NCBI GenBank assembly: GCA_907163375.1
Contig: CAJQUW010007086.1
Span: 1-64,000, forward strand
Length of the DNA stretch: 64,000 bases
From: Prostheceraeus crozeri
Lineage: Eukaryota > Platyhelminthes > Polycladida > Euryleptidae
Direction: 5' to 3'
Shown: positions 21,585-31,547 of the stretch, piece by piece
How positions within the stretch are numbered: the stretch's first letter is position 1
How the letters are laid out: each line of letters opens with the position of its first letter
Notes under the pieces: generated by a model
The model's database searches: none
Told to the model about the DNA's origin: nothing
Seen by the model: only the letters and a program-made list of their open reading frames with translations
Position numbers and translations under genes: made by a program

Positions 21585-21995
21585 CCGTAGTCTAACAAGC
21601 TCTTTACACATGGATCGCAGTCGATTGCTATCCCTGTATCAGAACTGTAAGCTATCTTAATTTTATTTGACACTATTTCATCTACCATCATCGTCCATAT
21701 GAAATGTTTTAAGATTTACAAGTTAGACTAAGCGTGCTACTATTTCCAAATGAAAAAGTATACATGGTTAAATCATCCACTTAAGCCCATCCGTAGTCTA
21801 ACAAGCTCTTTACACATGGATCGCAGTCGATTGCTATCCCTGTATCAGAAGTGTAAGCTATCTAAATTTTATTTAACACTATTTCATCTACCATCATCGC
21901 CCATATGAAATGTTTTAAGATTTACAAGTTAGACTAAGCGTACTACTATTTCCAAATGAAAATGTATACATGCTTAAATCATCCACTGAAGCCCC
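21585..21995. repeat. Tandem duplication, two ~206-bp units
   Basis: The unit starting ccgtagtctaacaagctc occurs at 21585 and 21791 with about 95% identity. A 19-base piece of it (cagtcgattgctatccctg) also occurs near 20719. It duplicates the 5' part of the doubtful minus-strand gene. Confidence 0.9.
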
Positions 21996-22044
21996 GTTCA
22001 AGTAAGTCAGTATGAAAGCAAAGATAATACGAAATAAAAATTTA

Positions 22045-22428
22045 TTATGGCATGTATTTCAAAAGGTATTCATCGTCAATATCGTCCCTCACTTTGCCAA
22101 TATACTCCCACTCCGCCATAGTTCGTGGCTGGGAGTTAGGGGTGTACCACTCCCATAATTGGTGGAGGAATTTCGTGCTGCTGATCTCCATCACATCGTC
22201 AGTATCGTACTGGAGATACTTCCACCTCAAGCCTGTTAAGTCGGGACACTCCTTCTCACATACACTCTCCTCTTCATCGTCCGCTGGTAATGACAACTTT
22301 CTGATATTGTCCAGTTGGTATACTTTCTCCACCTTCCCCTTCGTTGGAGCGTTTGGTGCAACGAGCGCCTTTGTTGTTGAGGATGGAGAAGAGAATTTTG
22401 TGTTTGGTGTTGTCGGAGGGCTTGTCAT
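22045..22428 (-). CDS. Hypothetical protein divergent from the DNA polymerase (127 aa)
   Basis: Single frame reading away from the polymerase gene, with about 240 bases of shared upstream DNA. The N-terminal 45 residues are Ser/Thr/Pro-rich and low in complexity; the C-terminal half is acidic and aromatic (LHQLWEWYTPN, MAEWEYIGKVRDDIDDEYL). No motif I recognise. Clean frame and position support a real gene. Confidence 0.6.
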   Translation of the reverse strand: MTSPPTTPNTKFSSPSSTTKALVAPNAPTKGKVEKVYQLDNIRKLSLPADDEEESVCEKECPDLTGLRWKYLQYDTDDVMEISSTKFLHQLWEWYTPNSQPRTMAEWEYIGKVRDDIDDEYLLKYMP

Positions 22429-22480
22429 GTTGACTGTGAATAATAACTTTGAAATGTTTTCTAATTCTTAAGTATCAACA

Positions 22481-22532
22481 AACAACCAATCAGAATGAAC
22501 AGCCGAATGATGAATACGAAAGTATATATATG
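22481..22532 (+). promoter_or_regulatory. CCAAT and TATA boxes of the DNA polymerase gene
   Basis: CCAATCA near 22481 and TATATATATG at 22523-22532, about 135 bases before the ATG at 22667. The spacing suits a polymerase II core promoter with a short 5' UTR. Confidence 0.6.
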
Positions 22533-22666
22533 TAAAGTGACATTCGTGTCATTTCACTCTGTCTTTGTGACATATAAGTGAAGTGTTCTCTGGCGTACAA
22601 GTGAACTGCTCTCTCGTGAAGTCTCTATCTTGTTGAAGTATCAACCTTAAACTCGATTTCGTTGAA

Positions 22667-25600
22667 ATGGTAAGTTGAAAATTTCTTCACTCATCTCCCT
22701 CAAACGTGTGGCTAACAGCATCTTCCTCAATTTCAGGCATCAACTTCATCACCAACGCCCTCCCTTCTCGAGGAAAGTTTAGAGTTGTTGAGTCAAAGTA
22801 GGTTGTAACAATACACTGAGACTTGAACAGAGATGATAGAATGATTTCTCTTTCAGGTGATGTGAGTTCCAGCTCAGGACTCTCGCGACAAGGCAACGAG
22901 TGGGAATGTGCCGACTGCGGACACATGTTTACAAGGAAGCACAGTCTCCTTCAACACATCAAACAACGTGTGTGTCAACGCAAAGCGGCGTCAATCTCCG
23001 GAGGTGAAGTTGATTCTGACGATGACATCTCCTTTCCTTGCGATTTGTGCCCTCTTTCTTTTGATAGTCACTTTCAGCGATCTTCGCACAGACTTCAACA
23101 CACACATGCAAATGATCACTACACCAACGGTACCTCTACCATCTCCCTCATTGTTTCACATAATAATTTAGTACGCGACTACTGCATGGAGTCCAATACT
23201 CAAATAGTAGATTTTCCTGAGTGGCTCCTTCAAAATTCTATCATTATCGAAGCGCTCTTCAACAATTTAGACAATTTTAGAATGAAGGCGCTCATCTACC
23301 TTAAACTAAAATATATTAAGATAGATTTTCAAACGGGTCAAGTGACGGAGAGAATACAGTTTCATATTCCTTCCTCTTCCGCAACCGAAGTTGTAGACTG
23401 CGAGTCTTGGCTAAATTTTCACATTCAATGTTTAAAATCAAATGTAGATAAATTCAATCAACGCGACAGCGCTCTCATTTTTGATGGTGTGGACTCAGCC
23501 ATATTCAAAATTTCCCTATTAGAAAGTCATGCAGCTCGAGGTACATTTAAACTACCAAAAACGTTGTATAATAAGAAAGCTGTCATCAATGTCGATTGTA
23601 AATCACAGTGTTTCAAATATGCAGTCCTATCCATCCTTCACTATAATGATATCAACGCGCACCGAGATCGCACCTATAGCTATAGACAGTGGGAGGATGA
23701 ACTAGACTTTGAAGGTTGTGATAGTAACAACATCAAAATCAAAGATGTAGAAACGTTCGAAAAACATAATAAGATTAAAATTGTCGTTCACGTGTGGGAG
23801 AAGGGGTTGAAGGGTGCCCGCTATAATTCACGTTCAACTTGTTATGAACGTGTAGTCAACCTCTTATTAGTAAAACAAGATGATAGCGAGGAATGGCACT
23901 ACTGTGGTATTCCCAAAAATCTCTCGCTTGTACACTCACTTGGGGCACTCTCAAAGAGGTGAACATTTTGTATGCGACCGCTGCATCCGCTCCTTTTGGA
24001 GTAAAGATAAATTTGAAACTCACTATGAATGGTGCAAGCGAGGTAAATTACAAATGGAACGCATGCCCAAAGATAAAATATTTTCACATAGGGATAATGG
24101 TGACGAATTAAGTCCCCTGCGTGTCATTTACGCAGACATAGAATGCTACATTGATGATATCATCCACAAGCCAGCAGCCATATCCTGCTATGAAGTATGG
24201 CATGACCACTTTAGGAATAGACAAAACAAAATGCATACTTGGCAAGGTGAAGATTGCATTTCACAATTTCTAGAATTTCTCGATAAAGCTGCTAAATTTA
24301 AACAATCATATGATTCCCAATTGCAGCGTAAGTCACTACATATGTCAGATGAAGACAAACAAAAATTTGAAAGTTGCACATCCTGTCCTAAATGTCATAA
24401 AACGTTTGATGACGATAAAATTAAGAAAGTGCGTGATCATGATCACATCACTGGTAAATTTAGAAACGCACTCTGCTCCAAATGTAACTTTTCACTTAGG
24501 TTGAGACGTCGTGTACTACCGTCATTTTTCATAACTTTAAGGGCTATGACAGTCATATGCTCATAAAAGGAGGGTTGAGCCAGATGAAATCGTGGCAGTT
24601 TAATGTAATAGCACAAACGAGAGAAAAATTCATGGCAATGACAGCAAAAGTACCAGTAGATAAAACTAAAGAAAATAAGACAGTCTTCTTCGAAATAAAA
24701 TTTTTAGATTCATTCCAATTCATGTCAGCGTCACTAGCTTCTCTCGTTCGTAATCTCAAGTTTCTTCCCCATAGTCAAACTTTGAAGAAACACTATCCAA
24801 ACTTAACGGATGAAATAATCACTCGCAAAGGAGTCTTTCCTTATGCGTATTTTAGCTCAATGTCTAAACTAAATGAAACAAGCCTTCCTTCCATTGACAA
24901 ATTCCAAAACGATTTGACGGGTGAAGATTGTCCAGTAGAAGATTATGAACATGCTCAAGAGGCATGGTTAAAATTTGAATGTAAAACGTTTGGCGATTAC
25001 ATGATCGCTTACTTAGAATTAGATGTCATTTTGCTGGCTGATGTCTTTCAGGAATTTCGACGAGTGGCATTAGAAGAAGACAAATTAGATCCTGTCCACT
25101 TTGTCAGTCTACCAGCCATGTCCTTTAAATCAGCCTTTAAAATGACTGGTGAGTCCATTCATCTCTTACAAGACCCGGAGATGTATAATATATTTGAGCG
25201 CGGAATACGCGGTGGTCTCACATTTGTAAATAAACATCATATAAAATCTGAAACAGTAGGTGATGATCATATCCACCTAAAGTACTATGACCAAAATAAT
25301 TTATATGGCAGTTCACTGTCTAAACCACTGCCTCATTCCGAGTTTAGTTGGTTAAATCAAGATGAGCTTGAGTATTACTCCAACCCTTCAAACATACTGA
25401 AGATTCCAGATGAAGGTGATTGGGGATATTATTTTGAAGTGGATTTGATTTATCCAAATAGCATTAAAAATAAAACTGCTGATTTCCCACTCGCACCTGA
25501 ATCTGGTGAAGTGACTGAAGATATGTTTTCACCATTCATGTCACAATTTCATAATAACTTAACAGAGTGTGGACAGCCAAGGTACAAACCATGCCGCAAA

Positions 25601-26638
25601 CTTTTACTCACCCAATATGATAAGAAAAATTATCTCGTACACTTCTGCATACTAAAATTCTATTTAGAAATGGGCATGCTTCTAAAGTCAGTTCACCGCA
25701 TTATCAAATTTAGACAAAAAGCCTTCCTCAAACCCTACATAGATAGTAACAGTCAAAAACGTGCACTCGCCCAAAATAATTTTGAAAAGGATTTTTATAA
25801 ATATAAGAATAACAGTCTTTTCGGAAAGACCATGGAGGATGTTAGAAAACGTATGAACTACAAACTAGTCGTTGATGAACAAAAATATCACAAATTGACC
25901 TCATCACCTCTTTTCATTGATAGAGACATCATCGATGAGGATCTTGTAGGTGTTAAAATGATAAAATCAGAAGTTGAGTTGTGCAAACCCATCTATATTG
26001 GGCAAGCCGTTTTAGATTATTCCAAGCTTGAAATGTATCAACTCTTCTACAAAATATTAAAACCATGCCCTCTCGTAAAAGAGGTTCGCTTGCTGGGTGG
26101 CGATACAGATAGTTTCTTTTTAGGAATTACCGCTCAAAAAGATTTAAATTTTAATGAAGTAGGCAAGTCATTAGAAAAATATTTCGACACATCTAACTAC
26201 AATCCCACTCATCCACTCTATTCCATACAGAATAAAGCCAAACTTGGTTGTTTTAAGGATGAAACAGCAGGAAAGGAAATAGATGAAATGATTCTCCTCC
26301 GTCCTAAAATGTATTCCATGAAATTAAAAGAATGTGCAGATAGTATTAAGCGTGCTAAAGGTATATCAAAATCCATTGATCACAAAATGAAACATCGGTC
26401 CTATAAGAAGGCCTATAAAAATAAAACTATAACGTTTGTCAATATGACAATCTTAAAATCACAAGTTCATACTGTGAAAACGTACACGTTCAAGAAACGA
26501 CCACTTTCAGCATGGGAGGATAAGAGGTGTTGGATAGGACATAACACATCTCTTCCACATGGACATCCTGACACAAACATACCTCCACCCAAAAGAATAA
26601 AACTCACGCTACCACATTCAGGAGATGTATTGACATAA
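22667..26638 (+). CDS. pPolB: Protein-primed family B DNA polymerase (two one-base breaks)
   Basis: Replicates the element by protein-primed synthesis from the terminal repeats. The ATG (22667-22669) abuts a 67-base intron (22670-22736). A 61-base exon follows, then a 59-base intron (22798-22856). The N-terminal region has C2H2-like fingers (CADCGHMF, CDLCPLSF, CDRCIRSF). An endonuclease-VII-like zinc motif (CPKC...DHDHITG...CSKC) lies between exonuclease motifs ExoI (DIEC) and ExoII (HNFKGYDS). Later come ExoIII (YLELD), motif A (DQNNLYG), motif B (KNNSLFG), motif C (GDTDSF) and the MYSMK box. The frame breaks at a G-run (23942-23945) and a T-run (24525-24529); all catalytic motifs survive across the three frames. 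Convergent with the capsid-type gene downstream. Confidence 0.95.
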
Positions 26639-26775
26639 TCAACTTTAACTCAGTATTTTGATGTTGCTTTTTGTAGATATACATGGTTGTTTTATGTATC
26701 GCATGAGATCGTTTCTTCCTTGTGAATATATGCCTACAGTTAGCTCATTCCCCCTATATCTGTGAAAAGACTTTT

Positions 26776-28367
26776 TCACATACATATTTTTATTTCAATA
26801 AACATATCACAATGACTTAACTTTGTTTTCCGAAACACTAACGTTATGAGGGATTTAGTATCTTTCACGTGGATGCACTCTTGTAAACCATTGGTAATTT
26901 TGATAGCAATAGAGGGTATAGTTTGTTTGATGACGGGATGATAGAAAATAGATTCAAACATCTTCTCGACTATTCCATATGAAGCGTCTTTATCATGAAT
27001 GAAATCGCGTAAAATGTATTCTTTTTTCTCACCAACAGAAATAGGTAGAATCAAATCACTTTGAATGTAAAGGTGCTGTTCATGTTTATCAAGTGTCATT
27101 GGTGTTTCTATACCAATCGTATGCGCAGCAGTGAACACAGTTTGTAGCATTGAACAACCAGAGTTTTTTCAAATTTTTTACTCAATTGACATTGAATGTC
27201 ATCACCCAGTTTCAGAACAACGCGTTGATTTTCAATTGAAAACGAAATGTGGTGTGTCTTTACATCATATTTACTTTTCATCACATGCTTCAACTTCTGT
27301 TGTATATAAGGATTTACTACATGAATGAAGCTTTCAACTGTATGATATAGACGCGGCATTATATTGATAGCAACTTTAGATTCTTCATAAGACTGGTAAA
27401 TTTTCTTGATGCGATCACCATAGATGTCAACCCACCATTCATCATTAACTGAATCAGCTTTAGTGTGATATTCATGAGAAGCATACACCACACCGCTTCC
27501 AATAATAGGTGTATAATGTCTTACAAAATGACGCAAGGTTGGAGAGAAATAAACTGTAAGTTTCTCATTATATTTCTGAATAACCAACTTATTTTTGTCC
27601 GCCATAATTTTCTCTCCATACTTCTTACCCACAGTCTCATCCCATCGTTTTACTAACTCAATAAGTGATAAAGGTTGAACACCACGCTTTTTCAAAATGA
27701 TGCGTTCTTCGCATTCTACAACATCTTCATCAAATATTTTAAATCTATAATGAAATTTGTTGATTCGATTTGAATAAACTTTTTTAACATTTGCAGTAGC
27801 AATTGACGTTAGATGTAGTCCATGACCAAAACCAAGATGTGGATAGAATTCATTATCCAACCTCAGTGTAAGACCTTTAGTAAAAGAATGAAAGCGAAGG
27901 AACTGTCTCCCACTCCAATGATAGATAGTAAACTCATAAACTTTCTGATCCTTATTCTTCATGATGGAAGTATTACCACTATTGAATGCCTTAATAATTT
28001 TCTCATTCCCAAATGGTTCATAAGAATCTGATTTTATCTGAATCCATTCATAGTTCCACTTTCCATCTAATGTTAAATTGTATGGGAACTGGAATGCATT
28101 ATTCATCGTTATTCCATCATGGGTGCGAGGAGTCAATATCATTTCTTCCAAATCATTCACATTCTGAATATTGCTATCATAGCAAATACTAGAAACGCCA
28201 ACCTCCCATTCACCTTCTAAATGTAGTGGGCGATTTAATTCTACTCGATAGTCTGATGGTTTATTTTTTGGAAATTTATTCATAGAAGCATTACTGGGAA
28301 AGTAGATTAGAAACGAGTCCTTATTTTCACTGTCCATATTATTCACATTGGAAAAATATATTAGCAT
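26776..28367 (-). CDS. Polinton minor-capsid (penton)-candidate protein A (frameshifted)
   Basis: The N-terminus has the Polinton signature FPSNASMNKFPKN and, about 20 residues on, GEWEVGVSSI; the C-terminus in the 27150-26776 frame ends with a beta-rich segment and LITLVFRKT, matching the family's terminal TLHFRR-type strand. This conserved family lies beside the major capsid gene in Polintons, and I infer it is the minor capsid/penton component; another virion role is possible. The frame changes in or near the T-runs at 27164-27179. The start could be 28367 or the ATG at 28337, which places the signature closer to the N-terminus as in relatives. Paralogue of the next gene upstream. Confidence 0.75.
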
Positions 28368-28376
28368 ACGTTTGCA

Positions 28377-29777
28377 TTAACTCTTCATTCGGAAATGGAG
28401 TGTGATACTTGTCACAGCATCTTTATGAAAAGGAATCAACGCACCAGCATCGTCATAAATTGCAATATCAATTTGTGGGATGTAGTTTGATTTCAGCTTT
28501 GTATAATGCACTTTCTTGAAAGTATGCTCAGATAAAATACTGCAGCTTTTTGGCTGGTATGGTATCATTGCTAGCAATGGAGCTTCAACATCTCCCACAC
28601 GTACATCTTCACCAATATTGGAATATATCTGAAAATAGTTAATACGACGCGATAGCGACATGTCTGCGCTAGCTTTGGTTACAGTACCACTTTTAAAGAT
28701 ATTTTGATCAAAACCCAAAATGTCCATTCGAGTTTTATCCATAATTAGTTCAATACGTTTTCCACTTATAGTGAGAGACAAAGTACCTTCTTTTTCAGAA
28801 AATAAAATATGTTGCTCATTAATCACTTCATTTAAATAATCTACAACCAATTTAACCGAAGTAATGATGCAAGGCATCAACACTCTTGTTTCATATAAGA
28901 TACCACCGAAAGGCTCTACACACTTTCTGTATAAAGATACGGTCCATTCTGTATCAACTTGATTTGATCCATCACATTTTAAATAGCGCATATCAAATTT
29001 TCCATGAACAGCTGCAGAACGATGTCGTAAGAACTGATGAAAATCTTCTGAACAAACTAATACTAGATCATCATCATCATCTAATTTACTAATGACGATT
29101 TGATCCGTTGACTTCGTATACGTCAATGTTGCCACTTGTTTACCATCAACTCGAAGGAGATAATTAAATTTCTTCAATAATGTTTCAGGAGTCATGTTTG
29201 TCTTTCTTGCCTTAATCACAATCTTCTTCACCAACGTCTTCTCATTTCTTGGAATAAGATCTACATAATAAGCTTTCTCTTTGTAAATCAAATCTTTACA
29301 ACCACTTGGGTGGTAATTAACGTTATAATTATCATAGCTTGTTAAGGCGCTAGCGAGGTAACCTAAATCATTTCTTAAACTTGGACTTAAACCAACAATC
29401 CAATCTTTCTCAACTACATGATGTACATAATTATAATCATCATTGTGCAGTGTAAATTGGATGATATGTTTACACGCTTTATTCAAGAAATCATATATAA
29501 AATTTTTACATGATAAGAGATCTTTCTTTGGCCACTGTGGAATGTATACTCGACAGCCCTTTTCACATTGGTAAGCAGCTGTGCGTCTCATATTAATAGT
29601 CATCACCTCATGATCAAAAGATTAGACACAGTTGCTATAAACAAGTTGAGTGACACCCACTTCCCAATTTCCATTTAGCTGTTGTGTATGATCAATGGGA
29701 GTAGAAAAGAGTGCGGCTCGATTACTAGCAAATCTCTTTGTAGCCGCATTGCTAAGCAAAATATGATAAAACGACAT
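28377..29777 (-). CDS. Minor-capsid (penton)-candidate protein B, in-frame stop
   Basis: From the ATG at 29777 the frame reads an N-terminal module of the same type as protein A (LLSNAATKRF, then GNWEVGVTQL), meets an in-frame TAA at 29624-29622, and continues without any frame change to 28377 (467 codons in total). The C-terminus has IYDDAGALIPF and SITLHFRMKS, the family's hallmark end. The piece after the stop has no good early ATG, so one interrupted gene is the best reading. It lies 10 bases upstream of protein A: a tandem duplication. Confidence 0.72.
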
Positions 29778-29812
29778 TTTTATATTGCTGATCTGCGACT
29801 TTGCATAACATC

Positions 29813-30169
29813 ATGAAGACTTGGATTTTGGACTCTCTACAATATATCAGAGTTGATCGTAATGGAAACGTACATTTCAAAAATTTTCATGGTCATTCAT
29901 CCAGAGGTATTACATTAACATGGCGACAATTTGTCAACCTCAATGATATCATGAGGGATTTGGAATATTTTGAAACATTAAGATTCATCTCCTTGGGTGA
30001 TCAAGTTTGGCTTCAACATTACAGAAATGAAATTCAAATCTACCATTCTCATTCCGCAAACTGTTTCTCATTTCGCAAATACAATTGGGAGAAGTATAGA
30101 AGATACATACAACGCTCCATCATGACATTTATTCGTCGTGAGTTCATCGCCCTACTATGCAAATCTTAA
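29813..30169 (+). CDS. Small basic protein, possibly PC4-like, copy 1
   Basis: 118 residues from the ATG at 29813. Shares with the next gene LDSLQ, a VHFK/VYFK strand, a Gly-rich turn, ITLTWRQFVNLNDIMRDL and NWEKYRRYIQRSI. The strand-strand-turn-helix succession resembles the transcription coactivator PC4/SUB1 single-stranded-DNA-binding fold; that is inference from pattern, not a secure match. Its start lies only 35 bases from the divergent start of capsid-type protein B, so the two must share a very compact promoter. It ends 22 bases before copy 2. Confidence 0.6.
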   Translation: MKTWILDSLQYIRVDRNGNVHFKNFHGHSSRGITLTWRQFVNLNDIMRDLEYFETLRFISLGDQVWLQHYRNEIQIYHSHSANCFSFRKYNWEKYRRYIQRSIMTFIRREFIALLCKS

Positions 30170-30191
30170 TCAGACATGTCTACCACGCACC

Positions 30192-30842
30192 ATGAGTTGG
30201 AAATTAGATTCCCTACAACGTATTGAAACGGATCATGATCGAAACGTCTATTTCAAAGATTCAACTGGAAATGTGAGAAGAGAGTTTGCTTTATCTTATC
30301 GTCATTTTCAATCTCTACATCATATCATGAAGGATTTGAAATACTTCTATATGAAAAGACATTCACGTATTGGAAATCGCATCTGGCTGCGCGTCAACAA
30401 ACGGCGAATTCAACTCTATCATTCCCAACTTCATACTAACTTCACATTTCATCAAGGTAGTTGGGAGAAGTATAAAAGGAAGGTACATCGCTCAATTTAC
30501 TCATTCTTTCATCATGAAGCGCCATCGCTACACCATCGTCAACATTCTCCGTCGCTTCAGACTCTACACCAAAATCGATCTCGCAACATTACACCAACAC
30601 CTTCCCAACAGCAAGTATTACCCGGGCCGACCTCAAATGTTAGTGGTGAAGATGAACAATTCACGGAATCTTCAACTCTTCCCAAATGGGACTGTACAGA
30701 TTCTCGGCGCCCTTTCTCATTCATCGGTGCAGTCAATGCGCTTAGAGCTACAGAGACTACTACGTCGGATATGGAAGAGGGAGAGGTGTGTGATGTCGAA
30801 TCTGACTGTGGACAATATGGTGATCTCTACTCAATTGAGTGA
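30192..30842 (+). CDS. Paralogue of the preceding gene with C-terminal tail, possibly PC4-like
   Basis: 216 residues. The first ~110 align with copy 1 (LDSLQRIE, NVYFKDSTGNVRREFALSYRHF, IMKDL, SWEKYKRKVHRSI). The tail of about 105 residues is Ser/Thr/Gln-rich and ends acidic (MEEGEVCDVESDC); it overlaps the TBP-like gene in another frame for 329 bases. The tail may be an overprinted activation-type region or simply chance open sequence. Gene order places both paralogues directly before the TBP-like gene. Confidence 0.6.
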   Translation: MSWKLDSLQRIETDHDRNVYFKDSTGNVRREFALSYRHFQSLHHIMKDLKYFYMKRHSRIGNRIWLRVNKRRIQLYHSQLHTNFTFHQGSWEKYKRKVHRSIYSFFHHEAPSLHHRQHSPSLQTLHQNRSRNITPTPSQQQVLPGPTSNVSGEDEQFTESSTLPKWDCTDSRRPFSFIGAVNALRATETTTSDMEEGEVCDVESDCGQYGDLYSIE

Positions 30843-31059
30843 AAGTGTATCATTTTTGAAGATTCGTACCAGCAGTTACAATTTGTGTTATGAACCCGAA
30901 CTTTTTCCTGCAGCTCTCATTAGTTGTTGGTTACCTGTGCATGTGGCAATCTTTCATAATAGTAAAGTGATCATTACTGGACTAAAATCTCATGTACAAG
31001 CAAATGTGATCCTAGACTATCTCATCGAGTATGTACGCACCCAGCGGATTGTAAAATAA
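30514..31059 (+). CDS. TATA-binding-protein (TBP)-like protein
   Basis: 181 codons, exactly the size of the TBP saddle core, with both pseudo-repeats. Repeat 1 (about 8-88): IVNILRRF, KIDLATL, Y...P, LQLFPNGTVQILGALSHSS. Repeat 2 (about 98-175): VDNMVIS, the diagnostic YEPELFP at 126-132, then VAIFHNSKVIITG. Of the four Phe residues that kink the TATA box in TBP, three are present (F56, F131, F147); the first is Pro (P40). Basic residues are common (RRFR, RRIWKRER). The natural start is the ATG at 30514, inside the upstream gene. AATAAA overlaps the stop. Predicted role: binds TATA promoters of the element, and possibly the host's, in the nucleus. Binding itself is inferred. Confidence 0.88.
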   Translation: MKRHRYTIVNILRRFRLYTKIDLATLHQHLPNSKYYPGRPQMLVVKMNNSRNLQLFPNGTVQILGALSHSSVQSMRLELQRLLRRIWKRERCVMSNLTVDNMVISTQLSESVSFLKIRTSSYNLCYEPELFPAALISCWLPVHVAIFHNSKVIITGLKSHVQANVILDYLIEYVRTQRIVK

Positions 31060-31095
31060 AAAACAATTTTTCCAACATGATGTTTTTATTTCAAA
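31055..31095. terminator. Convergent poly(A) signals
   Basis: AATAAA on the plus strand at 31055-31060 overlaps the TBP-like stop codon. AATAAA on the minus strand (tttatt near 31084-31089) overlaps the end of the protease gene. The convergent transcripts therefore probably end within about 40 bases of each other. Confidence 0.65.
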
Positions 31096-31547
31096 TCATG
31101 ATAGAACTTACAAATCATTTTTTCATTAGAGGATGGATTACATGAAAAGTTTTGAATAACAGATACAAATCGAGATACATGTAAACGTTTTAAGATGAAG
31201 TACAGTACAAAAGCACCACACGTTGATGAAAGTGGATGTTGTAGTATGCGTTCATTTCGCTGATATTGACGCGTATGTTTTCTCAACCACTGCTGTGTTG
31301 GTATATTTGGAGGTTGAGCAAGAGAGTCAAATAGTTCACCACGTCGGTCTTCTCCAATAAAGATCGCTTTCCAATACTCACCGCCTAAATTCTGCGAATC
31401 AGTGTTAATCACAATAAAGATGGGATAGTGATTTACTGCAGGTGGTAAGGTATCGAGTGAATAGACATTATCGAAAGCTTTCAACCTCGCTTCGTCTGCA
31501 TTACGCTGCACTTTAGTCTTAATATCGTCAGCAGTCAACCAACTCAT
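31086..31547 (-). CDS. Adenain-like (Ulp1/C5) maturation protease, catalytic His missing
   Basis: 153 residues. Adenain-type cysteine proteases use His-Asp/Glu-Cys plus Gln. Here the block GGEYWKAIFI has Tyr58 where the family has His before Trp; ELFDS gives D74; ILQ gives Q103; STCGAFVLYF gives the nucleophile C110. The Tyr codon is TAT (31376-31374), one transition from CAT. The protease normally cleaves capsid and core precursors; with Tyr at that site activity is doubtful unless another His substitutes. The ATG overlaps the major capsid stop as TAATG. Confidence 0.85.
   Translation of the reverse strand: MSWLTADDIKTKVQRNADEARLKAFDNVYSLDTLPPAVNHYPIFIVINTDSQNLGGEYWKAIFIGEDRRGELFDSLAQPPNIPTQQWLRKHTRQYQRNERILQHPLSSTCGAFVLYFILKRLHVSRFVSVIQNFSCNPSSNEKMICKFYHDLK

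Larger units (their letters stand above)
21055..21691 (-). pseudogene. Possible broken minus-strand gene, unknown
   Basis: Two overlapping minus frames (21691-21434 and 21474-21055) read like one protein: Cys-containing GIAIDCDPCVKSLL early, then LRQLAKCRPDANAYYVE and AVYIATGFTAAL, with a one-base change of frame near 21445-21460. Its last part runs antisense through cassette repeat 3, and its N-terminal part is duplicated in the tandem repeat at 21791-21995. It could be a decayed accessory gene. Not recognised. Confidence 0.3.
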
